This document shows, piece by piece, positions 32,846-39,881 of a stretch of DNA of 64,000 bases (position 1 is the first letter of the stretch; each line of letters starts with the position of its first letter). Origin of the DNA: Geoglobus ahangari (GTDB lineage: Archaea > Halobacteriota > Archaeoglobi > Archaeoglobales > Archaeoglobaceae); the NCBI RefSeq assembly GCF_001006045.1, contig NZ_CP011267.1, positions 868,001-932,000 of the forward strand, given 5' to 3'. The notes beneath the pieces are model-generated. The model worked only from the letters and a program-made list of their open reading frames with translations. It was not told the DNA's origin and made no database searches. The position numbers were made by a program, and so were the translations under genes.

Positions 32846-33070
32846 TTGAAATTACCAGTAGTTTCTGGAGAAGATGTGATTAAAGCTCTACATAAGGCCG
32901 GTTTCAAGGTTGTAAGGCAAAAGGGAAGCCACGTCCGAATGGAGAAAAGGACAGAGGAGGGAACAATTAAGGTCACTGTTCCACTGCACCGCTCGCTGAA
33001 AAAGGGCACGCTTCGGATAATTTTGAAGCAGGCTGGGCTTAGCGTTGAAGAGTTTATTAAACTGCTGTGA
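32846..33070 (+). CDS. hicA: HicA-family mRNA interferase toxin
   Basis: A 74-residue toxin with the double-stranded-RNA-binding-like HicA fold: KLPVVSGEDVIKALHKAGF, then VVRQKGSHVRMEK with the catalytic histidine, and VPLHRSLKKGTLRIILKQAG. I chose the TTG at 32846 because it gives the standard N-terminus and has GAGGTG six bases upstream. An ATG far upstream (32771) lies inside hicB and adds non-family residues. It would cleave mRNA when HicB is degraded. Confidence 0.88.
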   Translation: MKLPVVSGEDVIKALHKAGFKVVRQKGSHVRMEKRTEEGTIKVTVPLHRSLKKGTLRIILKQAGLSVEEFIKLL

Positions 33071-33081
33071 TTTCTCACTCT

Positions 33082-33267
33082 TTAATCCTCCTTTAGAACA
33101 GCCTCACCCTCTCCGTTCTTCACGCCGAGGAGTCCCTTACTGGCGAGGTCTTTCTTGATGAGTTCCCTGATGTATGCAGATCGAGAGTCCCAGCCCTCTA
33201 TGTTCTTGGCCTTGTCAATCAACGGCACCCACCTTTTCGGGACGTCTGCCCAGACTTTCTCACCCAT
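33082..33267 (-). CDS. Ribbon-helix-helix-like small protein
   Basis: A 61-residue protein. A short N-terminal strand (KVWADVPKRWVPLIDKAK) and the helix WDSRSAYIRELIKKDLASKG resemble the ribbon-helix-helix DNA-binding fold found in antitoxins and small repressors. No toxin gene is adjacent on the same strand. It is convergent with hicA, 11 bases away. The stretch upstream of its ATG reads TATAT right up to the start, so the promoter must lie further upstream or the mRNA is unusual. Confidence 0.55.
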   Translation of the reverse strand: MGEKVWADVPKRWVPLIDKAKNIEGWDSRSAYIRELIKKDLASKGLLGVKNGEGEAVLKED

Positions 33268-33388
33268 ATATACTACTTCAACTTTTCTACAATATTGTAA
33301 CCCTAAAACTATTTAAAGGTTGCTACTTTGTAGAGCTTATACAGAAATGTTGAATAGTTTAATGAAGAGCCAATAAAATTGTATTATT

Positions 33389-33733
33389 GTGACTGAAAAA
33401 CTGGAGAGAATCATTCAAGTCTTATCTCATTCAGGAGCTCTGAAGATCCTAAAAGCAATCAGCAAACAACCAGCGAGACAAAAAGACATCATTGCGATCA
33501 CTAAACTCGATAAAACAATTGTATGGCGGAGATTAAATGAATTATTTGATTTAGGCTTAATTAGAATCTCGTTTAGTGGAGCTACAAGCCCTAAACTTTA
33601 CGAGCTTACACCTCTTGGCCAAAAGATCGTTCAGCTACTTGAACAAATGGAAAGAGAGTTTGAGGAGTATCATTCTAAGACGCCTCCGAAGGATCCGGAG
33701 GAGTTTATTGGGGAGTTGATGGAGGAGAGTTGA
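33389..33733 (+). CDS. Winged-helix (ArsR/MarR-like) transcriptional regulator
   Basis: A 114-residue DNA-binding protein. SGALKILKAISKQPARQKDI and TKLDKTIVWRRLNELFDLGLI form the helix-turn-helix, and LYELTPLGQKIVQLLEQME the wing and dimerisation helix. The start is GTG at 33389. Its AT-rich codon use (AAA, TTA, ATA) differs clearly from the surrounding chromosome, which points to recent acquisition. It overlaps the following membrane-protein gene by one base (TGATG), so the two likely form a regulator/membrane-protein pair. Confidence 0.8.
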   Translation: MTEKLERIIQVLSHSGALKILKAISKQPARQKDIIAITKLDKTIVWRRLNELFDLGLIRISFSGATSPKLYELTPLGQKIVQLLEQMEREFEEYHSKTPPKDPEEFIGELMEES

Positions 33734-34137
33734 TGAAAGAAACCACAAACCAAGAAATGTATAGAGCTATTTGGTTAAGTGTAGGTGTCACTCTCTTGGG
33801 ATTTCTTGGAGGATTAGCTGCAGACTTTTTATGGGAAATGTACCAAAAAGCAAATCCAGATTTAGCTTTTAAATTTGGCATAACTGCAGTCATAGGGTTT
33901 TTTGGTCTCTGTGGGTTTTTATTAATATTTTCTTTCTTTAAGGAATTTCAAGCAAGCTTAGAAAAACCTCAGAAATCTAATAATAGATCTTCTGGGGAAT
34001 CAGAAGCCACAAGTGATGTAGATCCAAACCAAAAAAAAGAAAAATTCCAAATCCCTCAAGTTTCTAAAAGACCACGAGCCGGTAATCGCCATCTTTTCCG
34101 CATTTATGGTTGCAGGTGCCTTTCTTTACAACACTAA
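33733..34137 (+). CDS. Membrane protein, 5' part of an apparently frameshifted gene
   Basis: 134 residues in this frame. Two clear membrane helices are seen at about residues 11-30 (IWLSVGVTLLGFLGGLAADF) and 46-68 (FGITAVIGFFGLCGFLLIFS). A hydrophilic Ser/Asn-rich linker follows. After base 34031 the frame turns into low-quality sequence ending in RIYGCRCLSLQH, while the next frame reads as a good membrane protein. The junction is a run of eight A at 34031-34038. I therefore think this frame and 34106-34498 are one gene interrupted by a homopolymer indel, or less likely joined by frameshifting. No family recognised. Confidence 0.6.
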   Translation: MKETTNQEMYRAIWLSVGVTLLGFLGGLAADFLWEMYQKANPDLAFKFGITAVIGFFGLCGFLLIFSFFKEFQASLEKPQKSNNRSSGESEATSDVDPNQKKEKFQIPQVSKRPRAGNRHLFRIYGCRCLSLQH

Positions 34138-34498
34138 TTTAGATCCACAAGATCCACAATATACTCAATTGGTTGCCGGTTCAATATTTTTTGGCGGGTT
34201 TTATGGGATTCTGTGGGTCTCACTCAATTCAGTTATTCCAGCTTACAGTTCTCGGATCTCCGAATACATAAACAAAGCTATCAATATTTTTTTCACATCT
34301 ATAATATTCGCCCATTTGGCCACGGGAGTTATAGGACTCTATTTGATCATTCCAAAATTAAAGCCTTTAGACAACTTTTTCTTGTTTTTCTCGTATTATA
34401 TCCAAGTACTTGCAGGAATCATGATCTTGTTTATCTTTTCTATCTCCCTCATAATTATGGGCATAAAAACAATTTATAAAAGATATAAAAGACAATAG
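34106..34498 (+). CDS. Membrane protein, 3' part of the frameshifted gene
   Basis: 130 residues from the first ATG, but good coding sequence in this frame extends back to 34022 (KFLKDHEPVIAIFSAF), where an in-frame TAG blocks it. Four hydrophobic segments are visible, at about residues 1-8 plus the upstream extension, 22-42, 63-80 and 94-120. The C-terminus is basic (KTIYKRYKRQ). No start codon with a ribosome-binding site is present. The AT-rich composition matches the upstream half. Together with 33733-34137 it would give a protein of about 255 residues with some six membrane helices. Confidence 0.5.
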   Translation: MVAGAFLYNTNLDPQDPQYTQLVAGSIFFGGFYGILWVSLNSVIPAYSSRISEYINKAINIFFTSIIFAHLATGVIGLYLIIPKLKPLDNFFLFFSYYIQVLAGIMILFIFSISLIIMGIKTIYKRYKRQ

Positions 34499-34546
34499 AA
34501 GTAGGGTTATTGTTTTCTCAACATACTCCCTTATCGCTTCCCTTAT

Positions 34547-34804
34547 CTACAACCTATCGTAAACCCTATCTCGCCAGTCAATCCTTGCAACCAGAACCGT
34601 CATCTCCTTAAAATCAATCTCAACAATAAGTCTGATCTTCCTCCCCGCTCTTACTCGGTAAATGTTGTCCTTAATCTTCTTTATATCCAGCGAAAATGGG
34701 TCGTTCAGCTTCTCAATTGTTTTAAAAACCCTCTCGAGGTCTTTCCTACTGAATTTCTTCAAATCCTTAACAGCTCTTTCAGAAAGCTCAACTTTAAAAC
34801 TCAT
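34547..34804 (-). CDS. RelE/ParE-family toxin
   Basis: An 85-residue toxin of the RelE superfamily. KVELSERAVKDLKKFSRKD at the N-terminus and DNIYRVRAGRKIRLIVEID in the centre give the core beta-sheet with basic residues. The C-terminal IDWRDRVYDRL contains the conserved Arg and Tyr typical of ribosome-dependent mRNA interferases. It overlaps the antitoxin gene by 4 bases (ATGA), the usual toxin-antitoxin coupling. Confidence 0.85.
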   Translation of the reverse strand: MSFKVELSERAVKDLKKFSRKDLERVFKTIEKLNDPFSLDIKKIKDNIYRVRAGRKIRLIVEIDFKEMTVLVARIDWRDRVYDRL

Positions 34805-35007
34805 TCAAGACCTAACTCCTTCTTTGCCTCCTCAAGGGTGTAAACCTTCATCTTTCCAGTCTTGCATGCCTCAATGATCTCCTCAACTTCCTTAATCTCC
34901 TCATCGGTCAGCTCATCACCCAGTAATTCCTCCTCAAGCTTGCTCAGTCTCTTATCCATGATTTCAAGCTTCTCCTTAATCTCTCTGAGTAGTTCAACAA
35001 CACTCAT
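34801..35007 (-). CDS. Antitoxin partner of the RelE-like toxin
   Basis: A 68-residue acidic helical protein. Residues 1-30 form a coiled-coil-like segment (VVELLREIKEKLEIMDKRLS), and the C-terminal half, KMKVYTLEEAKKELGLE, resembles the toxin-wrapping tail of archaeal RelB-like antitoxins. There is no obvious DNA-binding domain. It has a GAGGAG ribosome-binding site, and a TATA-like GGTATTTATTTT lies about 25 bases upstream. Confidence 0.75.
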   Translation of the reverse strand: MSVVELLREIKEKLEIMDKRLSKLEEELLGDELTDEEIKEVEEIIEACKTGKMKVYTLEEAKKELGLE

Positions 35008-35053
35008 GATCTTACATCTCCTCGAAAAAATAAATACCTTACTTCTAAGGCTT

Positions 35054-35185
35054 TCAAAAGCTCATCCCTTCAGCAAACTCTTCAATAGCTCTTTTAACCT
35101 TTTCCAAGGCAGCATGTACATCAAAATCTCTCAGAACTCCATAGCCAGATCCTCCCGTCTTTATCCAGTCTCTTATTGAAATCAT
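35054..35185 (-). CDS. Short open frame of unknown function (43 residues)
   Basis: I do not recognise it. The ATG at 35185 opens a frame reading MISIRDWIKTGGSGYGVLRD and then a helical, acidic segment ending EEFAEGMSF. The open frame extends further upstream, but that part is the translated tRNA-His and is not real. It lies between tRNA-His and the RelBE-like pair. It may be a small protein or the surviving end of a deleted gene. Confidence 0.35.
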   Translation of the reverse strand: MISIRDWIKTGGSGYGVLRDFDVHAALEKVKRAIEEFAEGMSF

Positions 35186-35253
35186 TATCGCGATCTCGAA
35201 AAGACAAAATGAAGCTATTAAAATTAGTCCCTGCCCCGAAACTAATTTTTGAG

Positions 35254-35326
35254 GGCCCGGACCGGGATTCGAACCCGGCTCCTGGGATCCACAGTCCCAG
35301 AGGATGACCACTACCCTATCCGGGCC
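35254..35326 (-). tRNA. tRNA-His (GUG)
   Basis: A minus-strand cloverleaf. The anticodon stem CTGGGA/TCCCAG holds the loop CTGTGGA, giving anticodon GUG. The acceptor GCCCGGA pairs with TCCGGGC, and an encoded extra G at 35326 pairs with the discriminator C at 35254. This is the G-1:C73 pair that histidyl-tRNA synthetase requires. No intron and no encoded CCA. It marks the right edge of the AT-rich toxin-antitoxin patch. Confidence 0.96.
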
Positions 35327-35368
35327 ATGGATGACAACCGATCCTACTTGCTGGGCGGCATATAAAGC

Positions 35369-36229
35369 TTATTCCCGGGACATGCTGTAGAGCTCCTTCC
35401 TCCTCGCCTCGAGGAGCTCCTCATCCAGACCGGCAAAGGTGGCTGCCGACTCCACAGAAACTCCAAGCTCCTCTCCTTTCTCTATGATTTCGGACACCCT
35501 CTCTCTCCATGCCAGATCTCTCGTGAGGTGGTGGTCGAGGACGATCGTCTTCAGCTCTCCACCCATGAGGGATGAGACGTTCTCCACGCTCTTCTCGAGG
35601 CTCGTTTCGGAGAACCTGTATCCGAGCATGTACGTCATCGGGCCGTCCATGAAAACTATCTCCGCATCACTCTCCCTCAGCCATCCGATCTGCTCTTCTA
35701 AGGACGCTCCCTCAACGTCGCTGGTGTGGATGAGCCTCTCCCTCCCATCGTCGATCATGACCATGACCACGTACCCGAGCCTCGGGTCTGTTCCGTGGGG
35801 TACCGCTGGAGAGAACTCGATGAGAGTGTCTCCGATCTCCACGCTCTTTCCGTCGGCATACTCAACATCCGCAATCTCCCTGAGGGGCTTGAGGAACTTC
35901 CTCGCCCTCCCCATCTGGCTGCGGTTTATCCTCTCCTCTGGATGTTTGACGAACACCCTCTTTCCCTCGAGCAGCTCAACCTCTGCCGGGTTGTGGTGGT
36001 CGTAGTGGTAGTGCGTGATAATCACGACATCCGATTTCTGCAGGTACTCCTTTATCCTCTCCCATAGCTCCTCCTTTCTCCTCAGCTCGAGCCTGTGCGG
36101 TGGAAGTCCGTACCTCCTCGGCCCTAAGGCCACGCTCGGGTCTATGAATATCCTGACGTCCCCGGTCTCAACGTAGGTGGCCATGCTCCTCGCGCCCATG
36201 GAGTCGAATGCAACCGGCACGATTTTCAC
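35369..36229 (-). CDS. Metallo-beta-lactamase-fold hydrolase, UPF0282 family
   Basis: A zinc-hydrolase fold of about 286 residues. THYHYDHHNP is the HxHxDH metal motif, and FDSMGARSMATYVET at the N-terminus is the UPF0282 hallmark. EIVFMDGPMTYMLG and VLDHHLTRD hold further metal ligands. The biochemical function of the family is unknown. The first ATG (36268) adds 13 AT-rich, non-family residues and leaves only 15 bases before the divergent CBS gene. I therefore prefer the GTG at 36229, which fits the usual family start (VKIVPVAF), though no ribosome-binding site decides it. Confidence 0.82.
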   Translation of the reverse strand: MKIVPVAFDSMGARSMATYVETGDVRIFIDPSVALGPRRYGLPPHRLELRRKEELWERIKEYLQKSDVVIITHYHYDHHNPAEVELLEGKRVFVKHPEERINRSQMGRARKFLKPLREIADVEYADGKSVEIGDTLIEFSPAVPHGTDPRLGYVVMVMIDDGRERLIHTSDVEGASLEEQIGWLRESDAEIVFMDGPMTYMLGYRFSETSLEKSVENVSSLMGGELKTIVLDHHLTRDLAWRERVSEIIEKGEELGVSVESAATFAGLDEELLEARRKELYSMSRE

Positions 36230-36283
36230 GTTCACGGGAGGTGAGTAAAAAGAGTTAAGTTTTTCCATTCCAGATTTTTCCTC

Positions 36284-36658
36284 ATGAGAATTGGAGATTT
36301 CATGCAGAGAGATGTCGTGATGGTTGATGGAAAAACGAAGGTCATTGATGTGGCAAGGATAATGGGTGAGAAGAGGATTGGGAGCGTGATAGTCACCAGA
36401 GACGGAGAGCCCTACGGCATATTCACCGAGAGGGACTTCTTCTCCAAGGCAGTTCTGGATGATGGCCTTGAGAATGCCGTTTCAAACTACGCCTCAACCC
36501 CGCTCATCACCGTCTCTCCGGACTTCAGCGTGAGCGAGGCGTCGAGGATAATGGCGGACATGAAGGTCAGGAGGCTCGTGGTGGTTGAGGAGGGGAAAGT
36601 GGTCGGGATATTCACCGCAAGCGATCTCGTGAGGGCTCTCGCCGGGAGGGGTGATTGA
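36284..36658 (+). CDS. CBS-domain pair protein
   Basis: A 124-residue protein consisting of two CBS motifs (Bateman module). The first is MQRDVVMVDGKTKVIDVARI to GIFTERDFF, and the second runs from TPLITVSPDFSVSEASRI to VVGIFTASDLV. Such modules bind adenosine nucleotides or SAM and act as energy-state sensors. The partner is not obvious. The zinc-ribbon gene follows after one base, so the two are likely co-expressed. Confidence 0.88.
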   Translation: MRIGDFMQRDVVMVDGKTKVIDVARIMGEKRIGSVIVTRDGEPYGIFTERDFFSKAVLDDGLENAVSNYASTPLITVSPDFSVSEASRIMADMKVRRLVVVEEGKVVGIFTASDLVRALAGRGD

Positions 36659-36659
36659 G

Positions 36660-36881
36660 ATGCTGAAATGCAAGACGTGTGGTAAGGAGCTCAGCGAGGA
36701 GGACGAGGGAAGGACGTGGAGAAGGTGCACGATCTGCAAGAAACCCGTGTGCTTCGATGACATCCACTACATAGGAACGTGGATGAGGGGTCTTTACAAG
36801 GACTACGTCACGGTCATTCCCGTTTGCGAGGACGAGCTTCCGAGAAAAAGGTTAAAGGCCGAGGTTGAGGAAAAGCTCTGA
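36660..36881 (+). CDS. Small zinc-ribbon protein
   Basis: A 73-residue protein. LKCKTCGKELSEEDEGRTWR and RCTICKKPVCFDDIHY give three CxxC-like pairs (CKTC, CTIC, plus the Cys of KKPVC), enough for one or two zinc sites. A further Cys lies near the end (VIPVCEDE). The ATG at 36660 with GGAGGGG upstream is preferred over the GTG at 36651. Its stop overlaps the TrmY start by one base. Function is unknown; the context suggests an RNA-related or regulatory role. Confidence 0.75.
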   Translation: MLKCKTCGKELSEEDEGRTWRRCTICKKPVCFDDIHYIGTWMRGLYKDYVTVIPVCEDELPRKRLKAEVEEKL

Positions 36882-37471
36882 TGAGCAGAACCTTCGTCAT
36901 AATTGCCAGCAAAGCTGTCACAACACCCTTCAACCTGAACGATCTCGCGGGCTCCGCGGGAAGGATGGATCTCGTGTGCAGGTTCATCTCCCAGTCGCTG
37001 TTCATCTCCCACGGCGTCAGGAGGGATTCCACCGCTTATGCAGTCCTGAAGGGCCCTCCAGAACCGGTAAAGATTCTGCGGTTTGAGGGAGGAGAGGTGA
37101 GGTACCTCGCACCCGACGAGAGGAACATAGCCGGGATGATAAACAAGGCTCTGAAGGCTGAGGTCAAGTGTGGATGGACAAGGGTGTCACCCGGAGTCTA
37201 CGTGTCCAGAATGGAGCTCGCCGATCTGCTCGAGGAGCTCTCTGAGAGAGGTAGAATCTACTACCTGAGGGAGGATGGAGTGGACGTGGATGGAGTTGAG
37301 CTCATCAATCCGGTCTTCGTTGCCGGAGATCACACAGGCGTCAGTCCCGAGGATGAAGAGATCATTCTGGAGAGGTGCTCCGAAATCGTGTCCCTCGGAA
37401 AAGTCCCGTATCAGGCTGACCAGTGTGTCACGATCCTGAACTATCTGCTGGACAGGAGGGCGGAGAGATGA
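36881..37471 (+). CDS. trmY: tRNA (pseudouridine-54 N1)-methyltransferase
   Basis: A SPOUT-class methyltransferase of 196 residues (former DUF358). It methylates N1 of pseudouridine-54 in the T loop of archaeal tRNA, making m1-psi in place of bacterial ribothymidine. RTFVIIASKAVTTPFNLNDL at the N-terminus and FVAGDHTGVSPEDEE near residue 146 are the family motifs; the C-terminal LGKVPYQADQCVTILNYLLD forms part of the knot. It overlaps the Pus10 gene by 4 bases, the enzyme that makes its substrate pseudouridine. Confidence 0.94.
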   Translation: MSRTFVIIASKAVTTPFNLNDLAGSAGRMDLVCRFISQSLFISHGVRRDSTAYAVLKGPPEPVKILRFEGGEVRYLAPDERNIAGMINKALKAEVKCGWTRVSPGVYVSRMELADLLEELSERGRIYYLREDGVDVDGVELINPVFVAGDHTGVSPEDEEIILERCSEIVSLGKVPYQADQCVTILNYLLDRRAER

Positions 37472-38613
37472 TCGAGGTCTGCGAGCACTGCAGGGAGAGG
37501 CTCGGATTCGGAACAATCGGCAAGTGCGTTGTGTGCTGCAATGCCTTTGACAAGATTGTGCCCCTTGTCAGAAAAATTCTGGGCGAGCTGAAGGATTACG
37601 AGTTCGAGACGTTCGACATCGGAGTATCGCTTTACGGAAGCTCCAAAGCCATTGAGGAGTGGCTGAGAGACGAGATGGGTGTGGAGGACTCGCTTAAGGA
37701 TCACTTCAGGAGAGAGTTCATAAGGGCGTTTTCAAGGCTGAACGGCAGGAAGAGGGAGTTGAACGGTGACGTGAGGGTCGTGGTTAATCTGGAGGATCTG
37801 AGCTTTACTGTATCAATTTCCCCGGTTTACATCTACGGGAGGTACAAGAAGAGGGTCAGGTACCTCTCCCAGACAAGGTGGATCTGCCAGAACTGCATGG
37901 GTAAGGGGTGTGAGCTTTGCTCCTACGAGGGGAGAAAGTACCTGAGCGTTGAGGATCTGATAATCCAGCCAGCCCTCGAGCTGTTTGGTGGGGAGAACGC
38001 CTACCTCCACGGATCCGGGAGAGAGGATGTGGATGCGAGGATGCTCGGGAGCGGAAGGCCCTTCGTTCTCGAGATCTCAAACCCGAGAAGGAGGAAGGTC
38101 GATCTGTCGGAGCTTGAGAAGAGGATAAACGAGCACGCGAGAGGGAAGGTGGAGGTTCGCCTGATGTTCTACGCGAGCCACAGGGATGTCGAGAGGATCA
38201 AGAGCGCCGGGTACAGCAAGGTCTACAGGGCCATAGTGAGGATGGACGGAGAAGTGAGTGATAAGGATCTGATTCGCGCGCTCAGGGCTCTGGAGAACAC
38301 AGTGATCCACCAGCGAACCCCGAGGAGGGTCGAGCACAGGAGAGCTGACAGGGTGAGGAAGAGGAGGGTGATATCAGCAAGGCTCATCGCGAGAAAAGGA
38401 AGGTATGCGGTTGTGGAAATACACGCTGAGAGCGGACTCTACATAAAGGAGCTCGTGAGCGGGGATGAGGGGAGAACGAGGCCGAGCCTGAGCGAGATTC
38501 TCGGAGTGAGGTGCGTGGTGGAAAAGCTGGATGTGCTCGAGGTGCTGGGAGGCCTTGAGAATGACGGAAACCTTAAATACAATCCGGTGTCATTTGCTGA
38601 ACAGCGGAGGTAA
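37468..38613 (+). CDS. pus10: tRNA pseudouridine synthase Pus10
   Basis: Makes pseudouridine at positions 54 and 55 of archaeal tRNA. The 381-residue protein has an N-terminal zinc site (CEHC and CVVC) and a THUMP-like region. A second Cys cluster, [12 protein letters not shown], lies near residue 142. The catalytic domain contains [13 protein letters not shown] with the catalytic aspartate and [20 protein letters not shown] near the end. The ATG at 37468 overlaps the trmY stop codon; longer frames upstream are within trmY. The gene order provides both steps of m1-psi54 formation. Confidence 0.94.
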   Translation: MIEVCEHCRERLGFGTIGKCVVCCNAFDKIVPLVRKILGELKDYEFETFDIGVSLYGSSKAIEEWLRDEMGVEDSLKDHFRREFIRAFSRLNGRKRELNGDVRVVVNLEDLSFTVSISPVYIYGRYKKRVRYLSQTRWICQNCMGKGCELCSYEGRKYLSVEDLIIQPALELFGGENAYLHGSGREDVDARMLGSGRPFVLEISNPRRRKVDLSELEKRINEHARGKVEVRLMFYASHRDVERIKSAGYSKVYRAIVRMDGEVSDKDLIRALRALENTVIHQRTPRRVEHRRADRVRKRRVISARLIARKGRYAVVEIHAESGLYIKELVSGDEGRTRPSLSEILGVRCVVEKLDVLEVLGGLENDGNLKYNPVSFAEQRR

Positions 38614-38618
38614 TCAAG

Positions 38619-38912
38619 ATGGGCTGGAAATCACACGGGTTCAGGTTCAAATCAGGCAGAAAGCTCAGGAAAAGGGTAAGGGAAAGGGGCCTCAAGATCA
38701 GAAAGGTGCTGCAGACGTTCGAGATAGGCCAGATAGTCCACATAGACATCGAGCCCGCATCGCAGAAGGGCATGCCCCACCCGAGGTTTCAGGGAAGGAC
38801 TGGAAGGGTAGTTGGAGTTAGGGGAAGGGCTTACCTCGTGGAAATCACCGACGGAGGAAAGAAGAAGATAATCTTCGCGAGACCCGAGCACCTGAAGCCT
38901 CAGGGGGCTTGA
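38619..38912 (+). CDS. rpl21e: 50S ribosomal protein L21e
   Basis: A 97-residue archaeal/eukaryotic large-subunit protein with an SH3-like barrel. It begins [20 protein letters not shown], and [20 protein letters not shown] is the conserved central loop. It lies 5 bases after pus10 and 1 base before the Rpo4 gene. The L21e-Rpo4-DUF655-Dim1 series is conserved across euryarchaea. Confidence 0.96.
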   Translation: MGWKSHGFRFKSGRKLRKRVRERGLKIRKVLQTFEIGQIVHIDIEPASQKGMPHPRFQGRTGRVVGVRGRAYLVEITDGGKKKIIFARPEHLKPQGA

Positions 38913-38913
38913 A

Positions 38914-39264
38914 ATGACGTTCAAGGAGGTCATCGAGTTCCAGTACATAACCGTCGCAGAGGCGAAGGAGGTCCTCGAGAAGCTGGTGGAGAAGAGGAAG
39001 GAGATCGGAGAGCTCAGCTTCGAGGCAAGGAAGACGATGAACTACCTGAGCGCGGTGGCAAAGCTCGACGCGGAGAAGGCGAGAGAACTTGTTGACGAGC
39101 TTGAAAAGCTCCCGCACGTTACGAGAGAGATTGCGATAAAGATCGCAGACATTCTGCCGGACATCCCCGACGAAGTTAGGGTGGTCTACGCCAAGGAGAG
39201 GGTCACCCTCACACCCGAGCAGATACAGGAGATTCTGGATATTGTCAAAAAGTATAAAAATTAA
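38914..39264 (+). CDS. rpoF: DNA-directed RNA polymerase subunit F (Rpo4)
   Basis: The archaeal Rpb4 homologue (116 residues) that pairs with Rpo7 to form the polymerase stalk. It has a short N-terminal region (VIEFQYITVAEAKEVLEKL) and the HRDC-like helical C-terminal half, with LPHVTREIAIKIADILPD and TLTPEQIQEILDIVKKY. It follows L21e with one base between. Rpo7 is not in this window. Confidence 0.92.
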   Translation: MTFKEVIEFQYITVAEAKEVLEKLVEKRKEIGELSFEARKTMNYLSAVAKLDAEKARELVDELEKLPHVTREIAIKIADILPDIPDEVRVVYAKERVTLTPEQIQEILDIVKKYKN

Positions 39265-39309
39265 GGAAAAAATTATATACTTCCATTTTTAAATAGAAGG
39301 TTGATCGCT

Positions 39310-39873
39310 ATGAGTGACAAGAAGAGATTGGAGGATTATGCTTACGTGCTGGACTTCATGCCCTACGGGCATCCAGACAGTAAGGCCCCAATCCACAGAA
39401 GGGAACCCCTCGCGCAGGTTGTGGGTGAGAGCTACTTCACTCTTCTCGAGGTGAGCATAAAAAAGGGGAAGAACCCGCTCATAATGGAGAAGGTCTACAT
39501 CGGCAAGGGAGAGAGGGATGTCGTGAACAAGATCAAGAGGAGGCTCAGGTACGACGAGCTCACGCCAACGGCGAAGTCCGAGCTTCCGTACGTTCTGGAG
39601 CACATCGTCAAGGAGCAGGAGCAGAGGTTTGTTGACTTCTTCAACAACGCCGGGCCGATAACCACGAGGCTCCACCAGCTCGAGCTGCTGCCCGGCATAG
39701 GCAAGAAGCTCATGTGGGCGATACTTGAGGAGAGGAAAAAGGGCCCGTTCAAGAGCTTTCAGGACATCTCCGAGAGGGTCAAGGGGCTGGCTCATCCTGA
39801 GAAGGCGATAGTGAACAGGATCATAGAGGAGCTGAAGGATCCGAGCGTCAAGTACAGGCTGTTCACCTCTTAG
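39310..39873 (+). CDS. DUF655-family RNA-binding-like protein
   Basis: A 187-residue archaeal protein of the DUF655 family. Residues 1-90 form an OB-like region (LEDYAYVLDFMPYGHPDSKA is the marker). A helix-hairpin-helix segment appears as LELLPGIGKKLMWAILEERK. Its constant place beside L21e, Rpo4 and Dim1 suggests a role in ribosome or tRNA maturation, but this has not been shown. The ATG at 39310 is preferred over the TTG at 39301. A separate TATA-like AAATTATATAC lies upstream, so this part of the cluster may have its own promoter. Confidence 0.85.
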   Translation: MSDKKRLEDYAYVLDFMPYGHPDSKAPIHRREPLAQVVGESYFTLLEVSIKKGKNPLIMEKVYIGKGERDVVNKIKRRLRYDELTPTAKSELPYVLEHIVKEQEQRFVDFFNNAGPITTRLHQLELLPGIGKKLMWAILEERKKGPFKSFQDISERVKGLAHPEKAIVNRIIEELKDPSVKYRLFTS

Positions 39874-39881
39874 CTCTTTTT

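Noticed and set aside
32365-33078. A 237-codon minus-strand frame over hicBA and the 54-residue gene
   Set aside because: It is opposite two well-matched toxin-antitoxin genes and shows no family motif.
35186-35311. N-terminal extension of the 43-residue frame
   Set aside because: This part is the translated tRNA-His sequence.
35254-35326. Idea that tRNA-His lacks the encoded G-1 base
   Set aside because: Re-aligning the acceptor stem so that U8 and A9 fall in place shows G-1 encoded at 35326 opposite C73.
32238-35326. Mobile element with attachment sites next to tRNA-His
   Set aside because: I searched by eye for a second copy of the tRNA 3' end in the patch and found none, and no integrase gene is present.
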